Below are positions 20,701 to 28,800 of a DNA stretch of 36,518 nt, one piece after another. Numbering within the stretch: position 1 is the stretch's first letter; each line of letters starts with the position of its first letter. Under the pieces are notes generated by a model, which was not told the origin of the DNA, made no database searches, and worked only from the letters and a program-made list of their open reading frames with translations. The position numbers and the translations under genes were made by a program. Source of the stretch: Candidatus Omnitrophota bacterium (GTDB taxonomy: Bacteria > Omnitrophota > Gorgyraeia > 2-01-FULL-45-10 > JAHFGN01); contig JAHFGN010000008.1 in NCBI GenBank assembly GCA_023247415.1, positions 1 to 36,518 on the forward strand, read 5' to 3'.

Positions 20701-21548
20701 TGCCGTTTTCCGGAAGCGATCGCGAGATCGACGGTACGATACATTTTGTGAGGTTTGTAAGGCCTTCTACAAGAAGGGGTAGTGTTGAAATATCGAAGAT
20801 GACCGGAGAGATAGAATTTCTGACGCTCTACACGACTTCAGTTGCGGGGGCTGTGGCGCGCCAGGCCCGGGACCAGTCGGTAATAACTCCGCGCGCGATC
20901 CCTATCAACGTTGACCTCTTCCCGATGATCGAAGAGGGCAAAAACGAAGAATTTATAGATACGATTCTCGAGATCATCGCCCTGAAGCAGAAGCGCCTCA
21001 ACGCTGTATTCGGGCCGGGGGCTATCAACTTGGAATTTGTCTCGCTGGATGAGAAGAATAGAGGCTTGCGGGATGAGTTAGAGCGGAGGTTTAAAAAACT
21101 TTCTATTCTAACGCGGAACGGCTCGAGGGCGGCGCCCATTAACGAAATACCCCTTCAAGGATTTTTGATTACCAATATAAGGCAGAACGACAACTACGGC
21201 GGTTTCCAGCGCCTCCTCCTCCTTGACACAAAAGATAAGGTATTCATCGAAGGAAAAGGCGAGGCGTATGTGTTCTCAAGCATCCTCGATCTCGCGATTT
21301 CGCTCTCGATACTTATGGACTATCCATCCAAGGCTGCCTACTATCCCAAGATACAAGAACTATACGCAAAGCTCCTCGGCCGAGAGCTAAGGGAAGGGGA
21401 GATTGACCTGGACGCCCTCCTGGGACATGATCCGATAAAGTCCAAGGATATAGCGAATAGGCTGAAGATCCCGCCTGCCTCCCACTACAACCTCAACCGG
21501 CTGAAGGACTTCTACGACAAGATGAAAGATACCCTCATCGCCGCATAA
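11712..21548 (+). CDS. Giant multidomain protein 1: kinase-like, GNAT, TPR, CheD-like and methyltransferase-like domains
   Basis: About 3,278 residues from ATG 11712. Residues 1-28 are a signal peptide or anchor (IIRKITAILLIASFLAYDIS) followed by WAYPDNHLRPP. The next ~1,100 residues are unassigned. A Ser/Thr kinase-like domain spans ~1172-1445: beta-3 Lys1204, FKQEV helix-C Glu, HSDVVPANI (Asp1292), LLDFEIA (Asp1310, DFE in place of DFG), YVAPELI; the Gly-rich loop is degenerate. A GNAT domain follows (~1450-1612; VAVDPAWQDKGLGKG), then TPR-type helices (~1857-2050). A CheD-like domain has Cys2458 and His2475 (VCLAVAAYNTKTGARRIAHF). A methyltransferase-like fold begins near ILFVGPGRG (~2702). 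The last ~350 residues are unassigned. Serine/glycine linkers (RSTSG, GSTSG, KSSSG, GSSSG, SSTSG) sit at domain borders. No Shine-Dalgarno sequence is visible. Many cofactors implied are cytoplasmic, which conflicts with the export signal. Function of the whole is unknown. Confidence 0.85.
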   Translation: MKNDNIIRKITAILLIASFLAYDISWAYPDNHLRPPAIFNPLTPEAADIAKLKIGAYMHLKGRVAPSGLKISFGQPVATEDGSRLLLLPCSIEDRQYIARIRGQEIIDIRRQGNPYPRSSSQTFYRNYRDYYSPELAALRENPPGLPVTIAIFRGRYSSVDEFCDKISSVIPSSVVANSSIFPPEIRALNTPFPISHRYLEDPRLMEMAWGESFTNALRQSASGVVEGFKRDYIIESAASKEWVPVVEVLKDEPPINPEKYVRLKKFILSRLKELKAGDKTNFLSPETSEPIKAYLQDCLKGEAAIDVKAIHDYLKAKNEYEKLLLLICGLTGVQRYHYEDTFALKADLQLTKDDVRTHLEGARWQEYMAYLAFFTAFLKDREYAQAIADLVEEGRTGWRTQKIRDNFIPLALGSILTSLSRATDGLPSRTEEAEGAALRKLLETNGVPQVSFLKRGTRKLIEWPKDGSLVLPGFVGRVRMKSPRQERVRTSLKQWRKNPHHSEISEGGAFICGMVRKTPVIFHSGNVEVERIEAARGILQETFPALKELELYRLPAGYVTVRDGSDETMVGNNHIDTGGGILPAELFTDGKPRFLIDPYFYSEIKGNDKYDFDLFLGRHGGEVEVVLVDEDERHFNPANFACIFIEGRLKVLMNYAPKTIARLPFREGVLISPARAEEGMCSTARKGGSYGCLVSMDFSGGDSFMLPAGEGQELSKTSPEKVWKEDILRQAGVEQLITVFKHTPDYSGIDQLLAALGSANLPEAQYQQFTASLRRVKEEIDPARRWQAVDEWVRLLNELLLAPINRLILVEPKLATAKRHMLWTPVHQLFTCALEFPAGYMGHMVEWWVVDGAKLPVVYLNDRFPSDMPLTGAAINVARRASLFKRLGELAQGRDVYSTPLGSLLHRIWPANMGEDGARRLARLLIQETRREALRGLQVMRQIMPQIISLALRGELLTRQGSAEMAGLKAASKTASLFFKSALGRYKTAAAFDIYRLALHAAIKASCLSRLRLEDKPGDLAQYELLNAVMSHGRKNGPAQNMADIYIEVYHQILEEVFNLAPNKKAPSKPTMSQIVERVARLSPPERQGIAEKIWDNEFTPAGTLKLNAQRPGLPPGSNPEDVSPKVVDEITRLARASSSGAQSVAKRFNFSSSHDRRSSAGDNAIPAMIGGYKVLEEIGKKERNVFYKASKPITPDDIVFIKKRRDPEKYAKFFKQEVYIMERLAPLELPFIPRLIEIGPDWIAMEYVDGESIYDWALRASRNPREVLEVIAKLLDDLHRLHQEGVVHSDVVPANIFITKGQIPKLLDFEIAHTDEKTVFDNPNFFYGTVKYVAPELIYSGTKPTRQSDICQAGLMLYEIATGELDTLQRTGSSQLSLTDLVRQIANAPTPAKGDIQRRLLWNWKSVDGLAEVIAKAIAKDPNERYRSAAGMASAIRGLLSSEEGLIGVRIEPAVEADLDAILELSRKVLQPVLTKIKSGPGEEKALEEAFIEHMRSVIRKEINGAVIVARHNEKVIGFAASFITTDPKEAHLGGVAVDPAWQDKGLGKGIFRRWFNEMKKIRDIETIVVEDHSGGATGHIAKGEGFAERQYDLASFDPEAPPVYVWERQNQPRRSTSGVDKSDRGSTSGSQRESSSKTKGRRNELTEEGCANALVKLGYSREYASRIAPKFFKTFKRLGLSDTLRKIYPRELIPLLIDLTIVFQQEGLLKKIRRTKMPKHERRRIEKELSSNLYNCCGLTQFELLVYALLGLDAKAAIGSMHAFLTRQTEKGRVRFVDYANDIAREINILRYYNPPKKGKMGRYWLLKNKYRLSSAKARSLRYLLNTKKIKAKDMSTPNLLNLLYPHFLLDERGVAGAIYATLGEIYCQLGRYDPGFYDTARLLASKAAEWNPNCANTYILLGNIFSDIGEPNKALGAYRKAIRLNPHCALGYGSLARIYSESGNYRKALEYSKKAARLAPTSSVILSLLGWEYQMAGRLKEAAQFTREAIKMDTNNWIAYASLGYIFLDLKMEKQSVASLAIAASLNPGRFKKATKELLRVYKAKGKKALLNVILRAEVERHRSAKTPAAKASAGTPERKSSSGDRERVTAFALGLKVQPDIKSIREIFQETLRLMIHLGYPHSQVLKTFIEALSGLVDRAKARYDGTVFVKSMRVDRFNTSIIVGVPAKLWNAVLRRQQDLTAAFRSPDIFIETTAATLIREAWGYWYIRSADLTLTAMHSEIDDITGQRAAVAIESGAIDQFLSERKKGGRQEDIIRLTADIFAGELFEGLRHFDALDWAKNRGLHVPALIEKPCKTINKKEWNAFRKPVKTILETKGEPIRLLARELRARILNILCLYMTKKRGGRISIAPPQSNTDRLIIFFTLIAFNKGLLDLKLFDVSRRNSKAVQKQFLSLAEYLWLKVQHKIAEWESRYRAEARGSSSGRIIEVEDGESVETKDSNKVLKASLQVCLAVAAYNTKTGARRIAHFLDNGHLKYILSKRFMQEKLIEEYNQAKERYISELLKDISGADWQAVVCSVSEPGYLGSDVKIAANELRGWLIHRNGIPKENIRMHEGPKGMGKAVILEDPGEAYIYKLDEKGYLALGIYKKTGEHNFAMCETIDLAAQGSIRSSTSGALKNEPSPTPLTPAARHSSILPPNYEMVSVTSTPYCSKTSDPDTFLNRDYESLNMRYGGELTTRIEKLLTRRSNSPISILFVGPGRGNELIETKLKFRDQIKLYAINKEPGLLYPDEEVEKKLEGRGIRPDVYGWDKVIEPNGFATVDIVTHIPSQWGEFDAVIFGSAVAVYIKDKIGIFNKLYASSLKEGGRLFALLHKIGLTDEDTIGESPAYEQELDMEAQFRHDDPFSRADKYFEGLSRRYKNFMMLGQAAICWEKGNGLREIPLKFVDALPILLAPRGRYESYYKEAPVAPAEETAPRQSLSGMPNSFDGLPDDLVGLFKADDGRVLYAAWDNEKEFVLKEAGKEAPAIMRNFRAFSRRYEGLSQRVTLPFSGSDREIDGTIHFVRFVRPSTRRGSVEISKMTGEIEFLTLYTTSVAGAVARQARDQSVITPRAIPINVDLFPMIEEGKNEEFIDTILEIIALKQKRLNAVFGPGAINLEFVSLDEKNRGLRDELERRFKKLSILTRNGSRAAPINEIPLQGFLITNIRQNDNYGGFQRLLLLDTKDKVFIEGKGEAYVFSSILDLAISLSILMDYPSKAAYYPKIQELYAKLLGRELREGEIDLDALLGHDPIKSKDIANRLKIPPASHYNLNRLKDFYDKMKDTLIAA

Positions 21549-21656
21549 GGGACGTTTTCAAATTCCATCCCAGACCTGTCCCCAAGCTAAAAAGACACTT
21601 TCCAGCTTGAGGGTAAGACACTTTCCCGATGCGATTGGAAAGCGTCTCTAAGTCCC
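21549..21656. repeat. Degenerate REP-like repeat debris between giant gene 1 and the IS66 remnant
   Basis: The spacer holds pieces such as GACACTTTCC, GACACTTTCCCGATG and AAGTCCCG, which resemble arms of the CGGGACA...TGTCCCG and GGGGAC families but do not form one clean palindrome. I see no gene or clear promoter in it. Confidence 0.45.
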
Positions 21657-22613
21657 GTGAAAAGACGCATGATCATATTCTATTGTAAAAAGTGTAAAAA
21701 AGTATTCTCGCCTAAGGGTAAGGACGAACTCCCAGGAAGCCGCATAGGCTCAAGGGCAAAGGCATTTGCCGCGTTCTTAAGATACGGCATAAAGATATCA
21801 AAGCGTGACGTGAACGCTTTATTCCGGAAAGCCTTTAACTTAAAGATATCCTCCTCCTCAATAGACGGCATTAACCACTGGCTCTGGAAGCTCTCCAATA
21901 AGAAAATATGTGTAAGCCACATCGATAAAGGCCGCGGTCAGGCTGTCGTGGAAAAACTATTGGGCGATAAATATGGCGGCGTTTTTATATCGGACTTCCT
22001 ATCGGCGTATAACAGGATAAAGACAAAGGCCAAGCAAAGGTGCCTCGTCCATTTATTCCGGGATCTTAAAAAGGTAATGGAATACTGGCATGACGATAAA
22101 GAGGTATTACGATATTGTGGTCGGCTGAAAAAGATACTGGAAGACGCAATATCTCTCTATAAGGAATATCTTGGCAAGGAATGGGATGAGCGGTATTATA
22201 CCAGGAGAGCCAACCTGAATGGCTCTCTCAAAGACTTCTCGTTCCCCAATCCCAATAAGAGGATACTCAAAAGATTCGCTAATCGCTTAAAGAGGCACAA
22301 GGACGAGATACTCACCTTCTTGTATATAAAAGACATCGACCCGCACAATAACCACGCCGAACAACAGATAAGACCCGATGTTATCTTCAGAAAGATTACC
22401 TATGGCAACCGCTCTATCTCCGGCGCCAAGAACCACAGCGTCTTAATGACAATACTACAGACAGCGAAGCTTAATGATATGGACCCTATCAAAACCCTGG
22501 AAGATATACTGCTCACCGGACAAAAGATGAACCCCTTCGCCAAGATCCTATCCCCGTCAAAAAGAACCAAGTCGCCCACAATAAAAATAGGGACAGTCCC
22601 CGCCTACGCGTAA
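21657..22613 (+). CDS. IS66-family transposase remnant (N-terminally truncated and internally deleted)
   Basis: The 318-residue product carries the second half of an IS66 transposase: GGVFISDFLSAYN (second catalytic Asp), KQRCLVHLFRDLKKV, and DPHNNHAEQQIRPDVIFRKI with the catalytic Glu, then GNRSISGAKNHSV. The start retains part of the zinc-binding domain (FYCKKCKKVFSP, LPGSRIGSR). NLKISSSSIDGINHWLWKLS joins two regions that in full-length IS66 proteins are separated by a long helical stretch ending in the first catalytic Asp (D-E-T); that stretch is missing. IS66 transposases are usually about 450-520 residues, so this copy should be inactive. The last residues and the stop are encoded by a GGGACAGTCCC repeat. 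GTG 21657 or ATG 21669 could be the formal start. Accessory IS66 genes tnpA/tnpB are absent. Confidence 0.85.
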   Translation: MKRRMIIFYCKKCKKVFSPKGKDELPGSRIGSRAKAFAAFLRYGIKISKRDVNALFRKAFNLKISSSSIDGINHWLWKLSNKKICVSHIDKGRGQAVVEKLLGDKYGGVFISDFLSAYNRIKTKAKQRCLVHLFRDLKKVMEYWHDDKEVLRYCGRLKKILEDAISLYKEYLGKEWDERYYTRRANLNGSLKDFSFPNPNKRILKRFANRLKRHKDEILTFLYIKDIDPHNNHAEQQIRPDVIFRKITYGNRSISGAKNHSVLMTILQTAKLNDMDPIKTLEDILLTGQKMNPFAKILSPSKRTKSPTIKIGTVPAYA

Positions 22614-22641
22614 TAGCCGTGCTGGGGACAGTCCCTATTTT
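22584..22641. repeat. GGGACAGTCCC-family inverted repeat at the 3' end of the IS66 remnant
   Basis: The arms AAAATAGGGACAGTCCCC (22584-22601) and GGGGACAGTCCCTATTTT (22624-22641) are complementary at 17 of 18 positions around a 22-base loop that contains the transposase stop codon. Transcribed, it would be a strong hairpin ending in TTTT and could act as a terminator in either direction. The core GGGACAGTCCC recurs within giant gene 2 at 24194 and 24234. Confidence 0.9.
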
Positions 22642-22727
22642 ACATCTTACGTCTCTGGAAACTCTGGTCTGTTACTAAAGTTAATACTTCATCAAGGTTA
22701 AGGTATAAAAAAGTAAGATATCATGTC

Positions 22728-22755
22728 TTGACTCATTATATTGATATGATATACT
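22728..22755 (+). promoter_or_regulatory. Predicted sigma-70-type promoter of giant gene 2
   Basis: TTGACT (22728-22733), a 16-base spacer and TATACT (22750-22755). An overlapping TATGAT at 22745 is an alternative -10. Transcription from about 22762 gives an unusually long leader of roughly 119 nt before GTG 22881. Confidence 0.6.
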
Positions 22756-22780
22756 TAATATTGCTAATACAATAAAAGAG

Positions 22781-22815
22781 AATCTTGGTTGCGTTCATGC
22801 CAGGATTTTATTTTG
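22781..22815 (+). terminator. Hairpin plus T-rich tract in the giant gene 2 leader (possible attenuator)
   Basis: AATCTTGG (22781-22788) can pair with CCAGGATT (22800-22807), eight pairs with one G-U, and the stem is followed by TTTTATTTT. This resembles a weak intrinsic terminator lying between the promoter and the start codon. I recognise no riboswitch class in the leader. Confidence 0.4.
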
Positions 22816-22880
22816 AACTGAAAATAAAAAGGTTTATGAAGTGATGATGTTCTAGATGCACATTAACGTTGGAGGAAGAA

Positions 22881-25800
22881 GTGCTGGCTTGCGGATCTAG
22901 AGGTTTTTATCTAAGAAAAGGGCCATTTAAGGCGATAACAGCAATTATCACCTTATGGTCCTTTTTATTTATCACCATAGCGCCAGATTTTGCCTGGGCT
23001 GTAAAGACGGAGGTTTTGCCAGCGGCAGCCAGCAGGCCAAGCCCTATTGAGAACTTCACCCTTCCAGCATATCTCGGGTATGTGAGAGATTCGTATAAAT
23101 CAGAGAACAGAGATCAGAGAACGGAGAACAGAGAAAAAACCGTTGTAATCCACATTCAGGACGCCCACTGCAATTATAATGCCCAAAAGACGGTTTATAG
23201 CATTATAGATTATCTGAATAGGACCTATGGCGTAAATACCATCAATCTTGAGGGCGGCGAAGGCGACTACAACTTCTCGCCATTCTATAAGATTGAAGAC
23301 GCCTCCTTAAGAGAGAAAACCGCGGACTACTTCCTGAGAGAGGGCGAAATAAACGGCGCCGAATCTTTCGCGATAAATAATCCCGGTAAAGTGGCTCTAT
23401 GGGGAGTTGAGGATACAGACCTTTATTTGGATAACCTCAATGTCTACAGAAGCTCCCTCAAGGATAAAGACGATATTGACAATACCTTAAAGACGTTGAG
23501 CCGTTCGCTCGCAGATCTCAAGGTAAAGCTCTACTCCAAAGAGCTCCTCGAAATAGACCGGAAGATAAATGATTTTAAATCCAAGACGATAGAGTTAAAG
23601 GATTACATAGCTTACCTCATGCGAGCCTCGAAAGATAGAGGGGTAGACATCTCAGACCTCGCGAATATCAATATCCTGAATAAGACCCTATTACTTGAAG
23701 GCGGGGTGGACTTCAAAAAGGCGAATATCGAAAGAGACCAGCTCATCGACAGGCTCAATAAGGCCCTCTCTAAAAATGAGGTAAAAGAGCTCGTCCAGAA
23801 GGCGGTTGAATTTAAGATAGGCCACATTCCTTCGGTTGAATTCTATACGTACCTTACGGCTAAGGCGAAAGAGGTGAATATAAACTTAGCCGAATATCAA
23901 AATTTGAGCCTTTATATCGGCTACGTCAACCTATACGCAAATCTGAAGAAAGAAGAGATATTCAAAGAGATCGAGGCCCTGGAGGATAGGATCAAAGACA
24001 GGCTTTATCAGAACGATGAACAACGCGAGCTCAACAAACTCTCCAAACATCTCGCCATCATAAAGAATCTCTTAAATGTAACGCTGACCCAGGATGAGTT
24101 CAAGTACTATCAGGCCCACAAGGGCGAATTCGATGTAGGAAATTTCGTAAGATTCATACAACATTTCAGGGATAGTCCCTCCAACTCCATTTTGGGACAG
24201 TCCCCTAGGTACTATGCGCAAAATACAAGTCCGGGGACAGTCCCTACAGCAATTCCTGCAGCAATCGCCCATATGGAGCGCTTCTATGCCTTGAGCTTCA
24301 GGCGCGACGAGGAGTTCGTGAAGAGGCTGAAAGCCCCTCAAGCCGCTATCCTCATCACCGGCGGCTTCCATACAGAGAACCTCACCAAGCGCCTCAAGGC
24401 GAAGAACATCTCCTACATCTCCATCATGCCCAACTTCGGCCTCGATGACAAGGAATGCCCGTATTTCAAGCTCCTGGCAGGGAACAATTCCGCCCTCCTA
24501 AAATTCATAATGGCCAATTCATCCGCCATAGCCCTATATTCATATTTTTCCGAAAACGCGTATAAGATGTACGGTGGTGGTAGAGTAGACTGGTGGGGAT
24601 ATTATGTAAGAGTTCAGGCGCTTCTTTTAGACGGCAAAGACGCAACCGCTGGAAACATAACATTCACCTTCACCCAAAGATATGACGCAAAGGAGCTGAA
24701 GGGTGTCCGAATCGACGATAGGCCTATATACGTAATATCTACCGGGAAGTCTCCCGGTCTCGCCATGCGCCAAGCAGCGAGCGGGCACACTGAAAAAGAA
24801 GAGATCCAAATAAACAATTTAGACGGGATGATCGCAACCCTTAAGAACGTGTTAGCTGAACGTGACTTAACTCAGGAAAAAGACAGGATCCAAGAAATGA
24901 CAGAAGAGTTAGACCATATCTTTCTCCAAATTAGTATCGAGAAAAGCCCATTTTTGGCTGATGGCGTTCGTGCAAAGATGGACACGTTTATAATGCTGGT
25001 GATGGACTGTCTAGGCAAGTTAAGTAAAGATATCGATGCGCGGTATAAAAATGATCAAACAGCAATTCTCCGTTTTATACAGCAAGAGGATAGCGCGCTT
25101 AACCAGATTTTAAATATGCTGGTTATGATAGCGAATTCGATTAAGAGCGGGAAGGTATCGGCGAAGACGTTGGACGCCGAAAAGATGCGGACGAAAGCCA
25201 AAGATATAATAACATCTTTTCCTATGGAGTCGTGGGAAGCCGTTCATAGGATATCCTCAACCTTTAAGATATTATTTGCCTCTGTATATAGTGAGCAGGA
25301 GTCGCAAAAGATTATAGTCGGAGGAATGGGCCTGAACAGGGATAGAAATTATTTTGAACGTCTTATGACGATAACAGACTGCGCAGTTAGACTCAAGGAA
25401 TATGCCAAGACGCATCCAGATGCTGCCTATGAAGAGTTTATCAGGCAGATTCCAGAATTAAAGGGACTAGGCGCGAAGGCAAGGGCGCGTTTTGAAATAG
25501 GAATTATGAATTATGTGAAAGATCGAGACAGAGTAAAGGCTGTGATGAAATGGATGGAAGAGAAACGGTTGCCGTTACAAGACTCTGAAGGAAAGAAGTT
25601 TGTAAAACTAACCGAAGATGCCCGGTATCGATCCTATGCGAAGGAATTGATAGGTTTTGAGCCAAAGGAGATGTTGGTAATCTTTGCCAATGATGCTATA
25701 CATATAAAATTGGACAAGTATTCCTTTGGACGGTTATGTTTTAGGTACGAAAATCCAACTATAGCAGCTCCTGATGGGCGTGATTTCTATCAGTCTTTAT

Positions 25801-28800
25801 CAGATGCGCAAAGGGCTTCCTATGAGGATCGTAAAGGGATTTTTCCGACCATCTGGGATAGGCCTTGGGGCGGCGGGATAGACGTGTCAGGGCTTATCAC
25901 ATTTGAGGCTGGTGTTGAGAGCGGCACAAGCAAAACGGATGTCTCCACCCACGAAGGGTATCATAGTTTCTTTACAAGATTTGCGATGGATGAGGCTTTT
26001 GGACCGGCTCCGGTAACTGCCCGCCAACTTGTAGAATCTAGCTTGAACCTCAATTGGATCCAGTACGAAAAATTCAAACAGCCACTTGAATATTGGCAAG
26101 GGTTACTTTCGGATCAGGTTGAAGCTAAGATGAAGGCTGGAGATTATACTTTCGATGAATACGTTGATGCTAAAAAGAATGTTGAAGCAGAACTAGTGAA
26201 TATTGCCAAAGAGCTATTCAAAAAGCTTTCTGAAGACGGAAGTTTCTTCGGGGCAAAGGATAAACTAATTATGGAGTTGGAAGAGTTTTTACTGCCCTAT
26301 TTCCAAACTGAATTAGTCTCTTTGACCGCTGATGGCGGGATAAAAGACATAGATATACCTACCTGGGTTTCAAATCTGATAACTCAGTTAAGCGGAGGTG
26401 TTCTGGAAGGTATTCATCATCCCACGGTTCGCGAAGAGATTCGAAAAAAATTAAAAGAAAGATTCATCAAGCGTTTAACTCCGATATTCGCTGAGATAAA
26501 GAATATCGGAGTGTTATTGGATGGGCGTATATCAAATGCCAATGAGTGGATGGCCACCTTTCTACTGACTATGCCCATCAGGGATATGCGAAGGTTAAAG
26601 TATTTTGAGAAACTGCTCAGGGAAGAGGCCATGCAAAGGGGGCATATAAAAGATGCCTTATTATCTTTTGGCGACATTAGCGAAGAACAGGCGTCAGCTA
26701 TGGCCATGCGCATAGCCGGGCGACAATATCTGTACCGATGGATAAGAGAAGGGTTCTTAAAGAAAGGTAGGCGTGACAATTACGCGCTTACTCAGAAAGG
26801 CAAAGCCGCGCTTGGCAGGGCCAATAAGATGTTTGATATATTACGAAAGATGGGGGCGAATGTCGAGTTTTGCGCTGATATTGCTTCCTGTCTTGCCTCA
26901 AACGATGAATACTTAAAAAAATGGAAAGACGGAATGGGGTTGGTTAATTACAACTATTATTTTGGGTCATTAAGTTTTGTTAAGAAGGTAGGTAGAGTTA
27001 AAATCGCCCTTGCGGAGAAGCTAAGCGATGCCCTCCGCAAATATATGGAGCCCGAAGAGGCCTTTGGTTTTGCTGTAGCGCTTTCCGCATACCCGGAATT
27101 GCTGGCAGGATGGGTAGAGGCAGGGTGGTTATCAAAAGATAATAATGGTAATTATCAACTTACCGATAACGGCCGTCAGGAATTGAATAAAGGTAAATGG
27201 GGAACATCAGATCTTTCCGAAGATGTAGAAACTTCTATAATAACAATCGTCAATTTTCATAGAACGATTATTTTAAGGTCGGCGATTAAAGAAGGGTTGC
27301 TTGCGCGTCACCGCGTCACGACGAGCGGGAAGGAAGGAGGCTGGCTTAAGGTCGCGGAACCAGAGAAAAAGGAGAAGGCTATAAGTCGGAGAGGATCAGC
27401 CATGCCGCCCATCTCCGCTAGCGTCATATCTCAACCTACTAAACTTCCTTCCGGCATTGTCCCCGGCAAGCCGTCACCCGCGTCATCCACGTTTAGCGGG
27501 ATACGCAGTGTTATGCAAGCTTTATTCCTCGCAGCGCTATTTCAATTTAGTATGCTGGCCTGGCCTCTTTTGCCAGGAACTTTTAAGAAACGAAATGATA
27601 CACCCGCTAAAGAATCGAACAACTACCATGGCCTTGAAACCGCAATACGTCGTATCTCCATTCCTGGCCTCCTCCTCCGTGCAGCCGTGCAGGCCGGTCG
27701 AGAATTCGCGAATAGGCAGGCCCGTCGCTCGGGGAGCGGGACGGCGCCGCTCCGCGAAACAACGAGCGGGACGCCGCAGCCCGCTGCCGCGCCCCGCGCC
27801 GCGCAGGCCGGGGAGGCGGTGGATGTTGAAGAGAGGATACGCCAGGCCGAGAAGAAGTTAAAAGGACTCAACCCTGATGATATAAACGGCCGCATAGAGA
27901 ATTTTAAGAAAAAGCCGGTAGAGATTGCCGACGAAGTGCTCAAGCGCGACGTATCGGCTGCCAACCGGGCAAAGGTTCCAATAAATAAGTCCCATGGGTT
28001 GAGCGATGAGCCTTTGGTGAATGTGAAGGATGAAGGCCTGGCATGGTACGACGTTGACCCGACTAACCAAGATGGTTTTCTGCTGAGGAGATCCAGGGCG
28101 CTCTATCTGAAATTTGTGGACGGCGCGCTCAGGAAAGGCGGCAGGTATTACCTGCGCGTAACAGACGGCTTGAGGACAATCGCGGAGCAGAGAAAGAGGA
28201 TAGCCCAATTCGTGGAGAGGAACCTGGCAAAGAATTTGAAGAATATGAATCTGGGGATAGATGAAGAGAAGATCAAAGGCATCGCAAAGGCGGCTGTGCC
28301 GCTGGAGGAGCTTGTAAGGCGCCAGATGAAGCAAGAGCTTAACGATGTGAAAAAGAGCCAGACAGACGCCAAAAAGGTAAAAGAAGAACGAGACAGGATA
28401 GTTTTAGCATATATAAGAAATCGCGGCTTATTGCAGGAGCAAGGCACAGTTGAAAATGCCGTGGTTAGCATCATAGTAGACGCCTTCACACAACTCTCTG
28501 ATCCAGAGCCTACAGCCCCGCACATCTCAGGCGGGCCGTTCGACGTTGAGATAATGGACGGCTCAACCGGCAAACCCATAGTGACTAAAGCCGTGCATAT
28601 CACGGGCGCAGAACAGAAACCGGTAGACTTACTGTATAGAAAAGACGGTTTCGTGGAGTTGGAGGCGGATCTTGTAAGGCTGAAAGGCGAGCTGAATACA
28701 CAGACTACCCGCGGCCCTCCGGATGAGTTTTCAAAGTACATCGTTGATAAACTGGAAGAGATTACAGCAAATAGAAGATTATACTACTACCTCTTCACCC

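Noticed and set aside
22869-22880. TTG start for giant gene 2
   Set aside because: It would consume the strong GGAGGA site, which is correctly spaced for GTG 22881.
27457-27861. Open frame on + strand within giant gene 2
   Set aside because: It is an alternate-frame shadow of a G+C-rich Ala/Pro/Arg linker, with no recognisable motif or ribosome-binding site.
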